Part shown: piece after piece, positions 52,483 through 60,570 of the stretch
Numbering within the stretch: position 1 is the stretch's first letter
How the letters are laid out: every line of letters begins with the position of its first letter
Origin: Neolewinella aurantiaca
GTDB taxonomy: Bacteria > Bacteroidota > Bacteroidia > Chitinophagales > Saprospiraceae
Assembly (NCBI RefSeq): GCF_008014675.1
Contig: NZ_VOXD01000019.1
Coordinates: forward strand, 55,445-119,444
Length of the DNA stretch: 64,000 bases
Direction: 5' to 3'
The notes under the pieces: model-generated
The model's input: the letters and a program-made list of their open reading frames with translations, nothing else
The model's database searches: none
Told to the model about the DNA's origin: nothing
Translations under genes and position numbers: made by a program

Positions 52483-52961
52483 ACTGCTGGAGTCTGTCTG
52501 ATCCCCGGGGTGGTCTGTAATATTTGGTTGAGATCGGCGCTGAGGTTTTCGTACCCCTTTGTCTCTAACACCTCCACACCATAGCCCGACTCTCTGGTGA
52601 CAGTTGCCGAACTACGTGCGGACACAGTTACGGCGCCGAGTGTAGCAGCCTCTTCCTCCAGCTCAAAACTGACGGTATAAGAGGTTTTACCTTCTTCCGG
52701 ATTTACAGAGACCGTTCTGGCAGCGTACCCCAGAAGACTTGCCCGAAGACTTACTTTTTCTTCATCGGATATCTCTAAACTGAAATTGCCATCCACATCG
52801 CAAATGACTCCTGTAACAGTTCCCTCAACCACAACCTGAGCGAAGGGCAGAGGCTCACCGCTCAGTGCCGTAACCTTTCCGGAAATCATAAGATCCTGCG
52901 CGCTCAGCGCGCAAACCGAAAAGAAGACAATTGTCCAGAATAGTAGAATTCTCTTTAGCAT
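52467..52961 (-). pseudogene. TonB-dependent receptor, N-terminal remnant
   Basis: From ATG 52961 the translation shows a signal peptide (LLFWTIVFFSVCALSAQ), a carboxypeptidase-regulatory-like domain (GKVTALSGEPLPFAQVVVEG, DVDGNFSLEI), and the start of the plug (YGVEVLETKGYENLSADLNQILQTTPGIR, parts: DLNQILQTTPGIR). It stops 13 codons later at 52467 in a frame unrelated to receptors. Receptors are normally over 700 residues. The break falls at GGGATCAGACAGACTC (about 52488-52503), joined directly to PepSY sequence. Confidence 0.82.
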
Positions 52962-53263
52962 ACCGAACCTTGAAGTTGAGTTGATACAGTTCAATTTTTT
53001 GATCGCATGATGACTCCAGTAAGCAGTACAGGACGGAAGCATCTCATCCAGGATTAAAGCCCAAAAACCTGCACTCCCAACAGAAAAAAAGTCGGGCTTC
53101 GGCCTGATTCAATAATCAGGACCAACAGAAAAATACACAGTCAATTAACACTATTTTTATTTAGACTTACTATTGACAGTGTAAACGTAAGACGTATTTC
53201 TGAAAGATTCAGCAAGCTGATTACTTTTTCTTTTAATCCTTGCTGTTAAATGACGGGGACGGG

Positions 53264-53433
53264 GCAGGGCTGACGCATAGGCTAGTTAAGCCGTGTTACC
53301 CCCCCCAACCCCAACCCCACCCCATGGGGGATGGGCTAGTGAAAACGCTACGCGTTTTGGGTTGCAAGCTCTTAGGCGGTAAATATGATCTCGAGCTAAA
53401 AGCTTAAAATCGAATCCTATGCGTCAGCCCTGC
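53264..53433. mobile_element. MITE-like element, copy A (170 bp)
   Basis: Terminal inverted repeats GCAGGGCTGACGCATAGG (53264-53281) and CCTATGCGTCAGCCCTGC (53416-53433) are perfect over 18 bp. The 9-base direct repeat GGGGACGGG flanks both ends (53255-53263 and 53434-53442), as expected for a target duplication. The interior has a C-rich/G-rich palindrome, AAAACGCTACGCGTTTT and GAGCTAAAAGCTTAAAA. It encodes no protein. Copy E at 62662-62830 is nearly identical. Confidence 0.9.
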
Positions 53434-53540
53434 GGGGACGGGGAGTCGCAATCATTCGCGGCTACGCATTCGGCTTTTTGAAGGCTGCTTTGCAACCAGC
53501 AATTTCCGCTGGGTGAAACTTCTGTTGCTCCGTAAAACAG

Positions 53541-53580
53541 ACCGAGGGGGTAGAGCAACTGATTGCTCTACCCCCTCGGT
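53541..53580 (-). terminator. Strong hairpin after the M42 peptidase gene
   Basis: ACCGAGGGGGTAGAGCAA (53541-53558) and TTGCTCTACCCCCTCGGT (53563-53580) form a perfect 18 bp stem with a four-base loop, 38 bases after the peptidase stop on the minus strand. It is followed there by CTGTTTTACGG, a short T-run. Confidence 0.8.
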
Positions 53581-53617
53581 CTTGTCCTGGGTGGATTCGT
53601 CGGATGTATTCTGCAGG

Positions 53618-54727
53618 CTACATCCAGTCAAAATCTCCGGCTCCGCCGGCGTCCGGGTGCCCGCTCTGACCGTGGTCCTGGCTAAAGTCCCAATTATAGG
53701 TATCCAATTGGCGGATTCCCTCGGTAAGCAAGCTGATAGAATGTTCAATGTCTTCCTGGTGAGCCATTTCTGTGCTCTGGTGCATGTTTCTGAGAGGGAT
53801 CGATATTGCACCTGCGATCGCGCCCTTATTACCATAGCGCTGAATAGCGGCGGTGTCGGTTCCTCCGGCCGGCAGTAGCTCGAGCTGGGTTTTGATGCCT
53901 TCTTTCTTCGCCAGTTCTTTGAGGTAATTCACCATTCGGTAATCAGAGATGACTGACCCGTCCAGTACCTTGATGGCCGTTCCTTCCCCCAGTGAGGTCA
54001 CAGCTTCGTGGGCGCTCGCCCCTGGGACATCATAGGCAATGGTGACATCGAGCCCGAAGCCGAAATCAGGGTCGATGTGGCCAACACTGCCCATCGCTCC
54101 CCGCAGTCCTACTTCTTCCTGAACCGTGAAGGTCGCGTACAGATCATAGGGTAGCTTCTCGCCCTTGAGGCGACGGAGGGTTTCGATGAGGATGAAGACA
54201 GATACCCGGTTGTCGAGCGACTTGCTGGTAACGCAGTCGCCGATTTCGGTCATGGCACGTTCGCGGGAGATGGGGTCTCCGACGCTGATCCACTTGCTGA
54301 CTTCCTCTTTAGTCATGCCGGTATCCACGAAGTATTCGTTGATTGGGATAACGTTTTTGCGCTCTTCCGGCTTCATGATGTGGATGGGCTTACAGCCCAG
54401 CACCCCGAGTACGTCTTTACGACCGTGCACGATTACCCGCTGCGCGGTCAGGGTTTTGGGATCGAAGCCTCCCAGGGGGAGGAACCGCAGAAACCCCTTG
54501 TCGTCGATGTGATTTACGATGAAACCAATTTCATCCATATGCGCTCCAACCATCACCCGTTTAGGGTTTTGGCCGCGCCGGATGGCCATCACATTGCCCA
54601 TATTGTCAACCTCAACCTCATCGGCAAGGTCCTTCACTTCACGAAGGACGAGTTCACGGATTCGCCGCTCGAATCCGGAAACACCGGGAGCTTCGCAAAT
54701 AGACTTTAGCAGAGGTAGGTTTAGCAT
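53618..54727 (-). CDS. M42 family metallo-aminopeptidase (glutamyl aminopeptidase/endoglucanase family)
   Basis: A protein of 369 residues. Metal ligands are in MVGAHMDEIGF (His, Asp), SKSLDNRVSVF (bridging Asp), TVQEEVGLRGA (Glu-Glu), GLDVTIAYD and NMHQSTEMAHQEDIE (His). These tetrahedral M42 enzymes are cytosolic and remove N-terminal residues from peptides. The last 20 residues (HGQSGHPDAGGAGDFDWM) are Gly-rich and beyond the usual end. Residues GAIAGA near 320 are encoded by a perfect 19-mer repeat copy on the opposite strand. Confidence 0.93.
   Translation of the reverse strand: MLNLPLLKSICEAPGVSGFERRIRELVLREVKDLADEVEVDNMGNVMAIRRGQNPKRVMVGAHMDEIGFIVNHIDDKGFLRFLPLGGFDPKTLTAQRVIVHGRKDVLGVLGCKPIHIMKPEERKNVIPINEYFVDTGMTKEEVSKWISVGDPISRERAMTEIGDCVTSKSLDNRVSVFILIETLRRLKGEKLPYDLYATFTVQEEVGLRGAMGSVGHIDPDFGFGLDVTIAYDVPGASAHEAVTSLGEGTAIKVLDGSVISDYRMVNYLKELAKKEGIKTQLELLPAGGTDTAAIQRYGNKGAIAGAISIPLRNMHQSTEMAHQEDIEHSISLLTEGIRQLDTYNWDFSQDHGQSGHPDAGGAGDFDWM
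53807..53825 (+). repeat. 19-mer dispersed repeat, copy 14 (inside the M42 gene)
   Basis: TGCACCTGCGATCGCGCCC, antisense to the peptidase gene. It encodes Gly-Ala-Ile-Ala-Gly-Ala in a conserved part of the protein, so here the match may reflect codon choice rather than insertion. It contains GCGATCGC. Confidence 0.7.
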
Positions 54728-55135
54728 AAGAGAAAATGACTGGCACTAATTGAATTTCGCAAAAGTAACGCTAACCCATGACTTATGCGTGCTGCACCCC
54801 CTATTCTGTGCCCCAAAGGCTCAACGGTGAAGACTCTTAAAGGTCTTGCCTCCCTATGCCGGATAGGCTTCTTTTTCTTATCTTTGGTCCTATACCAGGG
54901 CAAGGATTTCGCAATTGCACATTCCTGAATCCTACCCTGCACTCGTCCTCATCGAAAATTGCCGTTTTAGTTCCGTTCCAGCCTTGTTGGTCCGGATTTC
55001 TGCGTTTTGTTCAGGTTATATTTTTGAGTTTGTCCATCCCTTGTTTCTCATTTGAAGAATATTACTTTTCCCTCATTTCCGCGTCCTATGGCGGAACAAC
55101 ACTTTTAACAGCACTTTTTTTAAATCATTATTCCT
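54728..55135. other. 408-base gap with two promoter boxes
   Basis: No gene is supported here. TATCTTTG (54879-54886) and TATTTTTG (55019-55026) are plausible promoter boxes for the 55136 gene, giving leaders of about 245 or 105 nt. A reading frame from 54856 crosses the 55136 gene in another frame and has no recognisable content. Confidence 0.45.
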
Positions 55136-55459
55136 ATGAAATTTTTCTTTACCACTCTGTTGCTGATCTCCGGATTGTACGCAACAGCCCAAACAACCGT
55201 GAACCTTACCGAAGACCTTGTTTTGACCGAGACGCTCGTGATCGAAAACGATGTCACCTACAACGGCAACGGCTTCAAAATAATCTGCGAAGGCTGTAAC
55301 CCTTCCATCCACGTTAAAAATGGCTCCCGTGTGCATTTCGAAGATGTGATCTTCAAGAAAGGATACCAGCGCTGGATGATCGTAGACGGTGGCAACACCG
55401 GCAACGTAACCTGGAATTCGCTTTACATGCGCGGTCACGTCCGCAGAAGCGGCCAGTAA
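55136..55459 (+). CDS. Small secreted protein, beta-helix-like
   Basis: A protein of 107 residues with a signal peptide (MKFFFTTLLLISGLYATAQ) ending at about 19. The mature part has regularly spaced short strands (VNLTEDLVLTETLVIENDVTYNGNG, parts: LVLTETLVIEND; GSRVHFEDVIFKKG; GNVTWNSLYMRG), like two or three turns of a right-handed beta-helix. Two Cys in ICEGC may bind or bridge. I do not recognise the family. A strong terminator follows. Confidence 0.7.
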   Translation: MKFFFTTLLLISGLYATAQTTVNLTEDLVLTETLVIENDVTYNGNGFKIICEGCNPSIHVKNGSRVHFEDVIFKKGYQRWMIVDGGNTGNVTWNSLYMRGHVRRSGQ

Positions 55460-55503
55460 AAATCTAACACGTTCATTGGGATTATCTACTATCACTTTAG
55501 TTC

Positions 55504-55538
55504 AGCCGGCCACGTAATTTACGTGGCCGGCTTTTTTG
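55504..55538 (+). terminator. Rho-independent terminator after the 55136 gene
   Basis: GCCGGCCACGTAA (55505-55517) pairs with TTACGTGGCCGGC (55519-55531) with almost no loop, followed by TTTTTT. It is likely shared by the convergent patatin gene, which ends at 55575. Confidence 0.92.
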
Positions 55539-55574
55539 TTGACGCATAAGTGATTTTTTCTGCCGGAGGGGAGC

Positions 55575-57797
55575 TTAAAACCAGTAGCCCAGGTTGAAGT
55601 AAATTTCCTGCCCGGCGTTGCCCCGGGCGTAGGTTAATTCCAACGGACCAAGCGGAGAGTTGAATCCGTACGTCGCTCGTCCGGCCCCAAGCCACCGGCG
55701 GCGAATCGATGTTGGCAGGCCCTCGGCGTTGCCCAGTCTCGCAGCCCGCGCACCAGCGGTGAAGTAATGGCTCCCACCCGGATGGTAACGGGCAATGAAT
55801 TCCCCCATCATCAGGTCATCACCGGAAGCCTGCCCCAGCTGAAGGCTCGGAAACTGCTTGAAGTTATTCATCAGATTACGGTTATTGCTGCCCAGGTAGT
55901 AGCGGAAAGGGAAAGACGAACTCCCCGTAAAACCGCCGACGCTCACATCGATCCCCAGGCTGAACTCTCCGCCCAAAGGCTGGTAGGCGAGGAATTCGAG
56001 GTCGCCGTTATAGGTCCATTTGTCCTCGCTGCTTACGGTTTGACCCAGGTTCCAGATGGCGCGCGCTTTAGCGTTGATAGAGAAGCCCGACATCGGGAAG
56101 TTCCGGTTGTCCAACTTATCGTAAAGGAAGTAAATTTTGGGAATCAGGTAGTTGTCGTCACCTAACCTGAACCCGTCGGCGGCGTTCGCTCCGGCGAGCT
56201 GGCTTGAGCTGTTTTGGTAATACTTCAGCTCGGTGGCAACCCCGGTGAAGGAGTTATCGGTCTGTAAAAAGTCCCAGTACACCTCGGCGTTCAGGTCGGT
56301 GAAGCGAAAGTCGAGACGTTCAATCTGCAGGCCGCTGGGGGTTTCCATTATTTCGGGCAGGTCGATTCCGACCTCCGCGTAGTGCAGCCGGCTGCGCAGC
56401 CCGATGGCTGATCCGTTTATCTTGTTGAACCGGTAATCGAAACGGTACCGGAAGCGATTCCCCCCAATCAGGTCGATGGTGGTTTGGGTATTGTCCAGAA
56501 TGAGGTCACTGATGGTGAGCCCCGCCAGAATGTTGGCCCGGTACACCTCATCGTAGTGAAGGCCGAGCCTCAGCTGTTGCCCGAAATCGGGAGACTGCTT
56601 CAGCTGCAACGCCAGCTTCACGGCTTTGTCGGGGTTGGGTTCGGGCATCCCGATCAGATCGTAGTCGATGTTGGCGTAGCGTCCGGTGGCGAAGAGTGCA
56701 ATGAGTCCTCTGCGGAAATCGGCCCAGGATATTTTCCCCGGCAGTTCCCCCTTAAAGAAGCTCAGCACCTGACGCCGGCTCAGGTCATTGTTCCCCGTAA
56801 TTTCAACGACCGGAGCGTTGAGGAATTCGGGCAGTGCGATGGTGTCTGCCGGTACTTTCTTTTGCTGAAGGTTGGCGATGGAATCCAGCGTAGGCAGCAT
56901 TTTCCGGGCGGCCACCCGGCCGGCTTCCACCAGGTCGTCTACCGCATCGAAGCTCAGCTGGGTGTATGCGCCCAAATCCGGATCGATGTCGATATCGGTA
57001 AGTTCGTACTGCTCAATATTGCGGCGGGTAGCCTGAAAAAATGCGATTTGCAGCAGTAGCTGATCCAGCGATGTGATGTCGTCGGCCTTCAGGGGGTCCT
57101 GCTCTACGGTGATACCGATGAGATAGTCCATCCCTTTATTTTTCACTTCTTCGGCGGGGTAATTGTTGGAGACTCCACCGTCGGTCATTACATGTCCGTT
57201 CATTTCGAAAGGGCTGATGATGCCCGGGAGGGCGGCGCTGGCGCGCATCGCATCCGCCAGTTTCCCGCTTTCCAGGATTACCGCTTCGCCGGTTTCGATG
57301 TCGGTGCCGATACACAGAAAAGGAATGGGCAGCTTTTTGAAGTCGTCGACTTCCGCCACACCTGCGGTCCAGTGACTGAACAGGTCATGAATCCGCTGGC
57401 CGTCGGACAGGGCTGTGGGCAGCACGATCGCGAAGTCCTTCAGGCTGAGGCCAAGGAGGTAATGCTCGGTGTATATTTTCTCGTAAATGGTCCGGTTTTC
57501 GCGGTCTATTTCATCCTGCAGTTCCGCCATGATGTCGGTTTCGCGCAGCATCCGCTCCAGTTGATCAGGAGAATACCCCGCCGCGTAAAGCCCGCCGACG
57601 ATAGAGCCCATACTGGTTCCGCCTACGTAATCGACCCGGACGCCGGCCTCTTCCAGCACCTGAAGCGCGCCGATGTGCGCGTAGCCGCGCGCACCACCTC
57701 CGCTGAGCACAAGACCGACTTTGAGGTCTTTCTGCTGAGCAAAAAGACCAAAACTAAGGGTAACCAACAGGAGAAATAAACTGAGACGGTTTTTCAT
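55575..57797 (-). CDS. Patatin-like phospholipase with C-terminal BamA/Omp85-like barrel
   Basis: A protein of 740 residues with a signal peptide (LFLLLVTLSFGLFAQ). The patatin domain has the oxyanion motif GGGARGYAHIG, the nucleophile Ser62 in GGTSMGS, and the catalytic Asp in MTDGGVSNNYP near 207. A POTRA-like part near 325-395 (VEITGNNDLSRRQVLSFFKG) leads into a long C-terminal barrel with alternating strands that ends QEIYFNLGYWF, a typical barrel end with a terminal aromatic. This is the type Vd (PlpD-like) arrangement, in which the barrel exports the lipase. A TACTTTTG box lies at 57827-57834. Confidence 0.9.
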   Translation of the reverse strand: MKNRLSLFLLLVTLSFGLFAQQKDLKVGLVLSGGGARGYAHIGALQVLEEAGVRVDYVGGTSMGSIVGGLYAAGYSPDQLERMLRETDIMAELQDEIDRENRTIYEKIYTEHYLLGLSLKDFAIVLPTALSDGQRIHDLFSHWTAGVAEVDDFKKLPIPFLCIGTDIETGEAVILESGKLADAMRASAALPGIISPFEMNGHVMTDGGVSNNYPAEEVKNKGMDYLIGITVEQDPLKADDITSLDQLLLQIAFFQATRRNIEQYELTDIDIDPDLGAYTQLSFDAVDDLVEAGRVAARKMLPTLDSIANLQQKKVPADTIALPEFLNAPVVEITGNNDLSRRQVLSFFKGELPGKISWADFRRGLIALFATGRYANIDYDLIGMPEPNPDKAVKLALQLKQSPDFGQQLRLGLHYDEVYRANILAGLTISDLILDNTQTTIDLIGGNRFRYRFDYRFNKINGSAIGLRSRLHYAEVGIDLPEIMETPSGLQIERLDFRFTDLNAEVYWDFLQTDNSFTGVATELKYYQNSSSQLAGANAADGFRLGDDNYLIPKIYFLYDKLDNRNFPMSGFSINAKARAIWNLGQTVSSEDKWTYNGDLEFLAYQPLGGEFSLGIDVSVGGFTGSSSFPFRYYLGSNNRNLMNNFKQFPSLQLGQASGDDLMMGEFIARYHPGGSHYFTAGARAARLGNAEGLPTSIRRRWLGAGRATYGFNSPLGPLELTYARGNAGQEIYFNLGYWF

Positions 57798-57826
57798 GTC
57801 AAGACCATACTTTAGGGAGCGATGGA

Positions 57827-57834
57827 CAAAAGTA
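57827..57834 (-). promoter_or_regulatory. TAnnTTTG promoter box for the patatin gene
   Basis: The minus strand reads TACTTTTG, 29 bases before the ATG at 57797. A 19-mer repeat copy lies 20 bases upstream of it. Confidence 0.6.
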
Positions 57835-57853
57835 AGGTATGTTTAGCCGTAGT

Positions 57854-57871
57854 GGCGCGGTCGCAGGTGCA
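57854..57871 (-). repeat. 19-mer dispersed repeat, copy 15
   Basis: The minus strand reads TGCACCTGCGACCGCGCC, lacking only the last C, directly upstream of the patatin promoter. Confidence 0.88.
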
Positions 57872-57943
57872 AAGAAGGTACCAAGAGGCGCACGGATATC
57901 CCTCTCCCCCGGCCCCTTCTCCTCGGGAGAGGGGAGATGTGAC

Positions 57944-58588
57944 GGGCTAACGCACAGGACGAATGTCCCTTGCCCCCTCTACCCCACGGGGGAGGGGCTT
58001 ATGAAAACGCTACGCGTTTTGGGTTGAAAGCTCTTAGGCGGAGACTATGATTTTCAGCTAAAAAATTAAATCCTACGCGTTAGCCCCAGGGGTAGCAGGG
58101 CTAACGCATAGGCTAGTTAAGCCGTCTTAAACCCCAACCCCCTCCCCACGGAGGAGGGGCTCGTGAAAACGCTAAGCGTTTTGGGTTGAAAGCTCTTAGG
58201 CGGGGACTATGATTTTCAGCTAAAAAATTAAATCCTACGCGTTAGCCCCAGGGGTAGCAGGGCTAACGCATAGGCTAGTTAAGCCGTGTTAAACCCCCAC
58301 CCAATCCCTCCCCACGGAGGAGGGGCTTATGAAAACGCTACGCGTTTTGGGTTGAAAGCTCTTAGGCGGGGACTATGATTTTCAGCTAAAAAATTAAATC
58401 CTACGCGTTAGCCTCAGGGGTAGCAGGGCTAACGCATAGGCTAGTTAAGCCGTCTTAAACCCCCACCCAATCCCTCCCCACGGGGGAGGGGTTTGTGAAA
58501 ACGCTACGCGTTTTGGGTTGAAAGCTCTTAGGCGGAGACTATGATTTTCAGCTAAAAAATTAAATCCTACGCGTTAGCCCCAGGGGTA
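57944..58588. repeat. Four-unit tandem array of a MITE-like subfamily
   Basis: Units start at 57944, 58095, 58257 and 58423 (periods 162 and 166 bp for the later ones). Each begins GGGCTAACGCATAGG and ends CCTACGCGTTAGCCC, an imperfect terminal inverted repeat, with an interior like copies A and E (AAAACGCTACGCGTTTT, then GGGTTGAAAGCTCTTAGGCG). Units are joined by CAGGGGTA. The array takes most of the 1049-base gap 57798-58846 between the divergent patatin and OmpA genes. It has no conserved reading frame. Confidence 0.9.
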
Positions 58589-58653
58589 GACACGACAGGC
58601 GGCAACTTCAGTTGTCGCAATCCCGGTTCCTACCCTGCTTCTCAAACCGAGCC

Positions 58654-58672
58654 TGCACCTGCGACCGCGCCC
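58654..58672 (+). repeat. 19-mer dispersed repeat, copy 16
   Basis: TGCACCTGCGACCGCGCCC, a perfect consensus copy 66 bases after the tandem array and 175 bases before the OmpA start. Confidence 0.9.
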
Positions 58673-58846
58673 CCTCCGAAACCCGTCCCAAAACGAAGCC
58701 TGCTTACACCCTGCCGGAGAGGATTTTACGCCGACCAAACCTCCTCCGGCGTACCCGAAACACCGGTAAGCTCACCGCTGCGGTACTGCTGTGGCAACAG
58801 CAACGCCGTCTCGTGCGTTATAAATTCAAATCAAGGCAAAGCACCT

Positions 58847-60043
58847 ATGCTTCAATCAATTCGTCTGCTATTTTTTGTCTGCTTAACGTGCGCCTCCGGC
58901 GCACTTACGGCACAGGACGAGGAGGGGCTGATCTTCCTCCTCAATGCATCTTTCGAAGATATGCCCCGCAACAGTTCTCCGCCCCGCGGCTGGACCAACT
59001 GCGGCGCCCCCGGAGAAACTCCCCCCGATGTCCACCCCGATCCTGAATTCCTGTTTAAAGTAGGTATGGAAGCCCAGCACGGAAACACCTTCCTGGGCAT
59101 GGTTACCCGCGACACCGAAACCTGGGAGAGCGTCGGGCAGCAACTCGCCCAACCCTTCGTGGCGGGACAGTGCTACCGGCTCGATATCGAACTGGCCCGC
59201 TCCCTCACCTACCTGAGCATGAGCCGGATGACCCGCCAGCCCACCAATTACGTCACGCCCGTCCGGCTGCGCGTGTGGGGAGGTTACTCCGTCTGCGACC
59301 GGGCCCAGCTGCTCGGGGCCTCCGGCCTCGTCAGCAACTCAGACTGGCGCAAGAACACCATCAAACTGAGCCCCGAAGACGATTTCACGCACATCATCCT
59401 CGAAGCGTATTACCCCGAAGCCATCCTCTTTGCAACTAACGGAAATATTCTGGTAGACAACGCCCGGCCGCTCGTACCCATCGATTGTGACGATGAAGCC
59501 GCCATGCTGGCGGAGTTCCCCGTTGCCGACTCCCCGGTTCCGCCCAGCAACCCCGACGCCGACATCGTAACCACCCCCGTACCCCCCAGAACGAAGACTC
59601 CCACTACCCAGCCAAACAGTTTCGTCCCCAAAACGCCAGAGGAGCCCACCGTCCGCCTGGGCCAAACCGAGGCCGTACTGCGCCAGGGTTCTGTCTTCGC
59701 CGTAGAAAACATCTCCTTTAAAGCCAACAGCGACGAACTGGAAGAAGAAAGCGAAGCCGCGCTGCAGGAGATCGTAGGATTCCTGAAGCAAAACAGCAAA
59801 GTGATCGTCGAGATCGGCGGCCACGCCAGCCGGATGGCTTCCGACAACTTCGCCTCCGACCTCAGCTCGAACCGGGCAAAAACGGTTGTGTCTTACCTCA
59901 AACGCTACAACATCGGCTTCGAGCGGCTGCTGCCCAAAGGATACGGAAAGAGCAAACCGGTATGTATGGACGACACCCAGGATTGCAACCGACGCAACCA
60001 GCGGGTTGAGGTTAAGATCCTCAAGATCAGAAGCACCAAATAA
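58847..60043 (+). CDS. OmpA family outer-membrane protein
   Basis: A protein of 398 residues with a signal peptide (LLFFVCLTCASGALTAQ). The N-terminal half (about 25-210) resembles a carbohydrate-binding-like beta domain (FEDMPRNSSPPRGWTNC, QCYRLDIELARSL, ILVDNARPL). A Pro/Thr-rich linker follows near 225-265. The C-terminal OmpA domain at about 280-395 has FKANSDELEEES, VIVEIGGHASRMASDNFASDLSSNRAKTVVSYL (parts: DLSSNRAKTVVSYL) and RLLPKGYGKSKP, which bind peptidoglycan. No N-terminal barrel is seen. A terminator follows. Confidence 0.9.
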   Translation: MLQSIRLLFFVCLTCASGALTAQDEEGLIFLLNASFEDMPRNSSPPRGWTNCGAPGETPPDVHPDPEFLFKVGMEAQHGNTFLGMVTRDTETWESVGQQLAQPFVAGQCYRLDIELARSLTYLSMSRMTRQPTNYVTPVRLRVWGGYSVCDRAQLLGASGLVSNSDWRKNTIKLSPEDDFTHIILEAYYPEAILFATNGNILVDNARPLVPIDCDDEAAMLAEFPVADSPVPPSNPDADIVTTPVPPRTKTPTTQPNSFVPKTPEEPTVRLGQTEAVLRQGSVFAVENISFKANSDELEEESEAALQEIVGFLKQNSKVIVEIGGHASRMASDNFASDLSSNRAKTVVSYLKRYNIGFERLLPKGYGKSKPVCMDDTQDCNRRNQRVEVKILKIRSTK

Positions 60044-60071
60044 CCCTGCTCTCCGCAGTAAGACAAACAAC

Positions 60072-60110
60072 AAAGCCCCCTACGCAAACGACGCAGGGGG
60101 CTTTTGTTTT
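60072..60110. terminator. Bidirectional terminator between OmpA and DUF5606 genes
   Basis: AAAGCCCCCT (60072-60081) pairs with AGGGGGCTTT (60095-60104), followed by TGTTTTT on the plus strand. It lies between two convergent genes. Confidence 0.88.
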
Positions 60111-60130
60111 TCTGGCATACGGGAGAGGTC

Positions 60131-60532
60131 TTACTCTTCCTCGTCTCCGCCAAACAAGTTGTGCTCGCTCATGAAGTGGTACCACTTCAGCAGGCGCTTG
60201 ATGTCGGAAACATGCACCTGGTCCTTGTCGTAGTTAGGCAGGATGTCGGCGATGTACTCAAAGAGGACGTCTTTGCTTGCGTTGGTTTGTGGTGCCGGGT
60301 TGTCTTCGGCCTGCTCGTTCATCCGGGAGAAGAGCTTATTGAGGGGCTCGGCTTCGCCATCGTCGGTAAACATGGCCATGCTCTCGAGCGGAGCAAATTG
60401 GTGCTTGCGTTGGGGGGCAAAGCGGCGCTTGCCGTCGGCCAGGGATTCGATGATCAGGCCGCCCTTGCGCTCGGTTACGGCTTTGTAGAGGCCCGGAAGG
60501 CCGGTTACTGCGAGAATTTCGCTCAGTTTCAT
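60131..60532 (-). CDS. DUF5606-like conserved protein
   Basis: A protein of 133 residues from ATG 60532 (MKLSEILAVTGLPGLYKAV). The first 60 residues are the conserved part (GGLIIESLADGKRRFAPQR), then a variable acidic stretch and a helical end (KDQVHVSDIKRLLKWYHFM). It matches what I know of the DUF5606 family, common in Bacteroidota and of unknown function. A promoter box TACCTTTG (minus strand, 60548-60555) ends 15 bases before the ATG, so the in-frame ATG at 60550 is unlikely. Confidence 0.82.
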   Translation of the reverse strand: MKLSEILAVTGLPGLYKAVTERKGGLIIESLADGKRRFAPQRKHQFAPLESMAMFTDDGEAEPLNKLFSRMNEQAEDNPAPQTNASKDVLFEYIADILPNYDKDQVHVSDIKRLLKWYHFMSEHNLFGGDEEE

Positions 60533-60547
60533 ATTTGTTATTTTTCG

Positions 60548-60555
60548 CAAAGGTA
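60548..60555 (-). promoter_or_regulatory. TAnnTTTG promoter box for the DUF5606 gene
   Basis: The minus strand reads TACCTTTG, 15 bases before the ATG at 60532. The box lies between the E1 stop and this gene, so the two are separately transcribed. Confidence 0.6.
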
Positions 60556-60570
60556 ATACGTGGGATGGGG

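Noticed and set aside
53090..53122. Attenuator hairpin upstream of the receptor remnant
   Set aside because: A short stem with a T-run exists on the minus strand, but the gene is a remnant and the stem is too weak to call.
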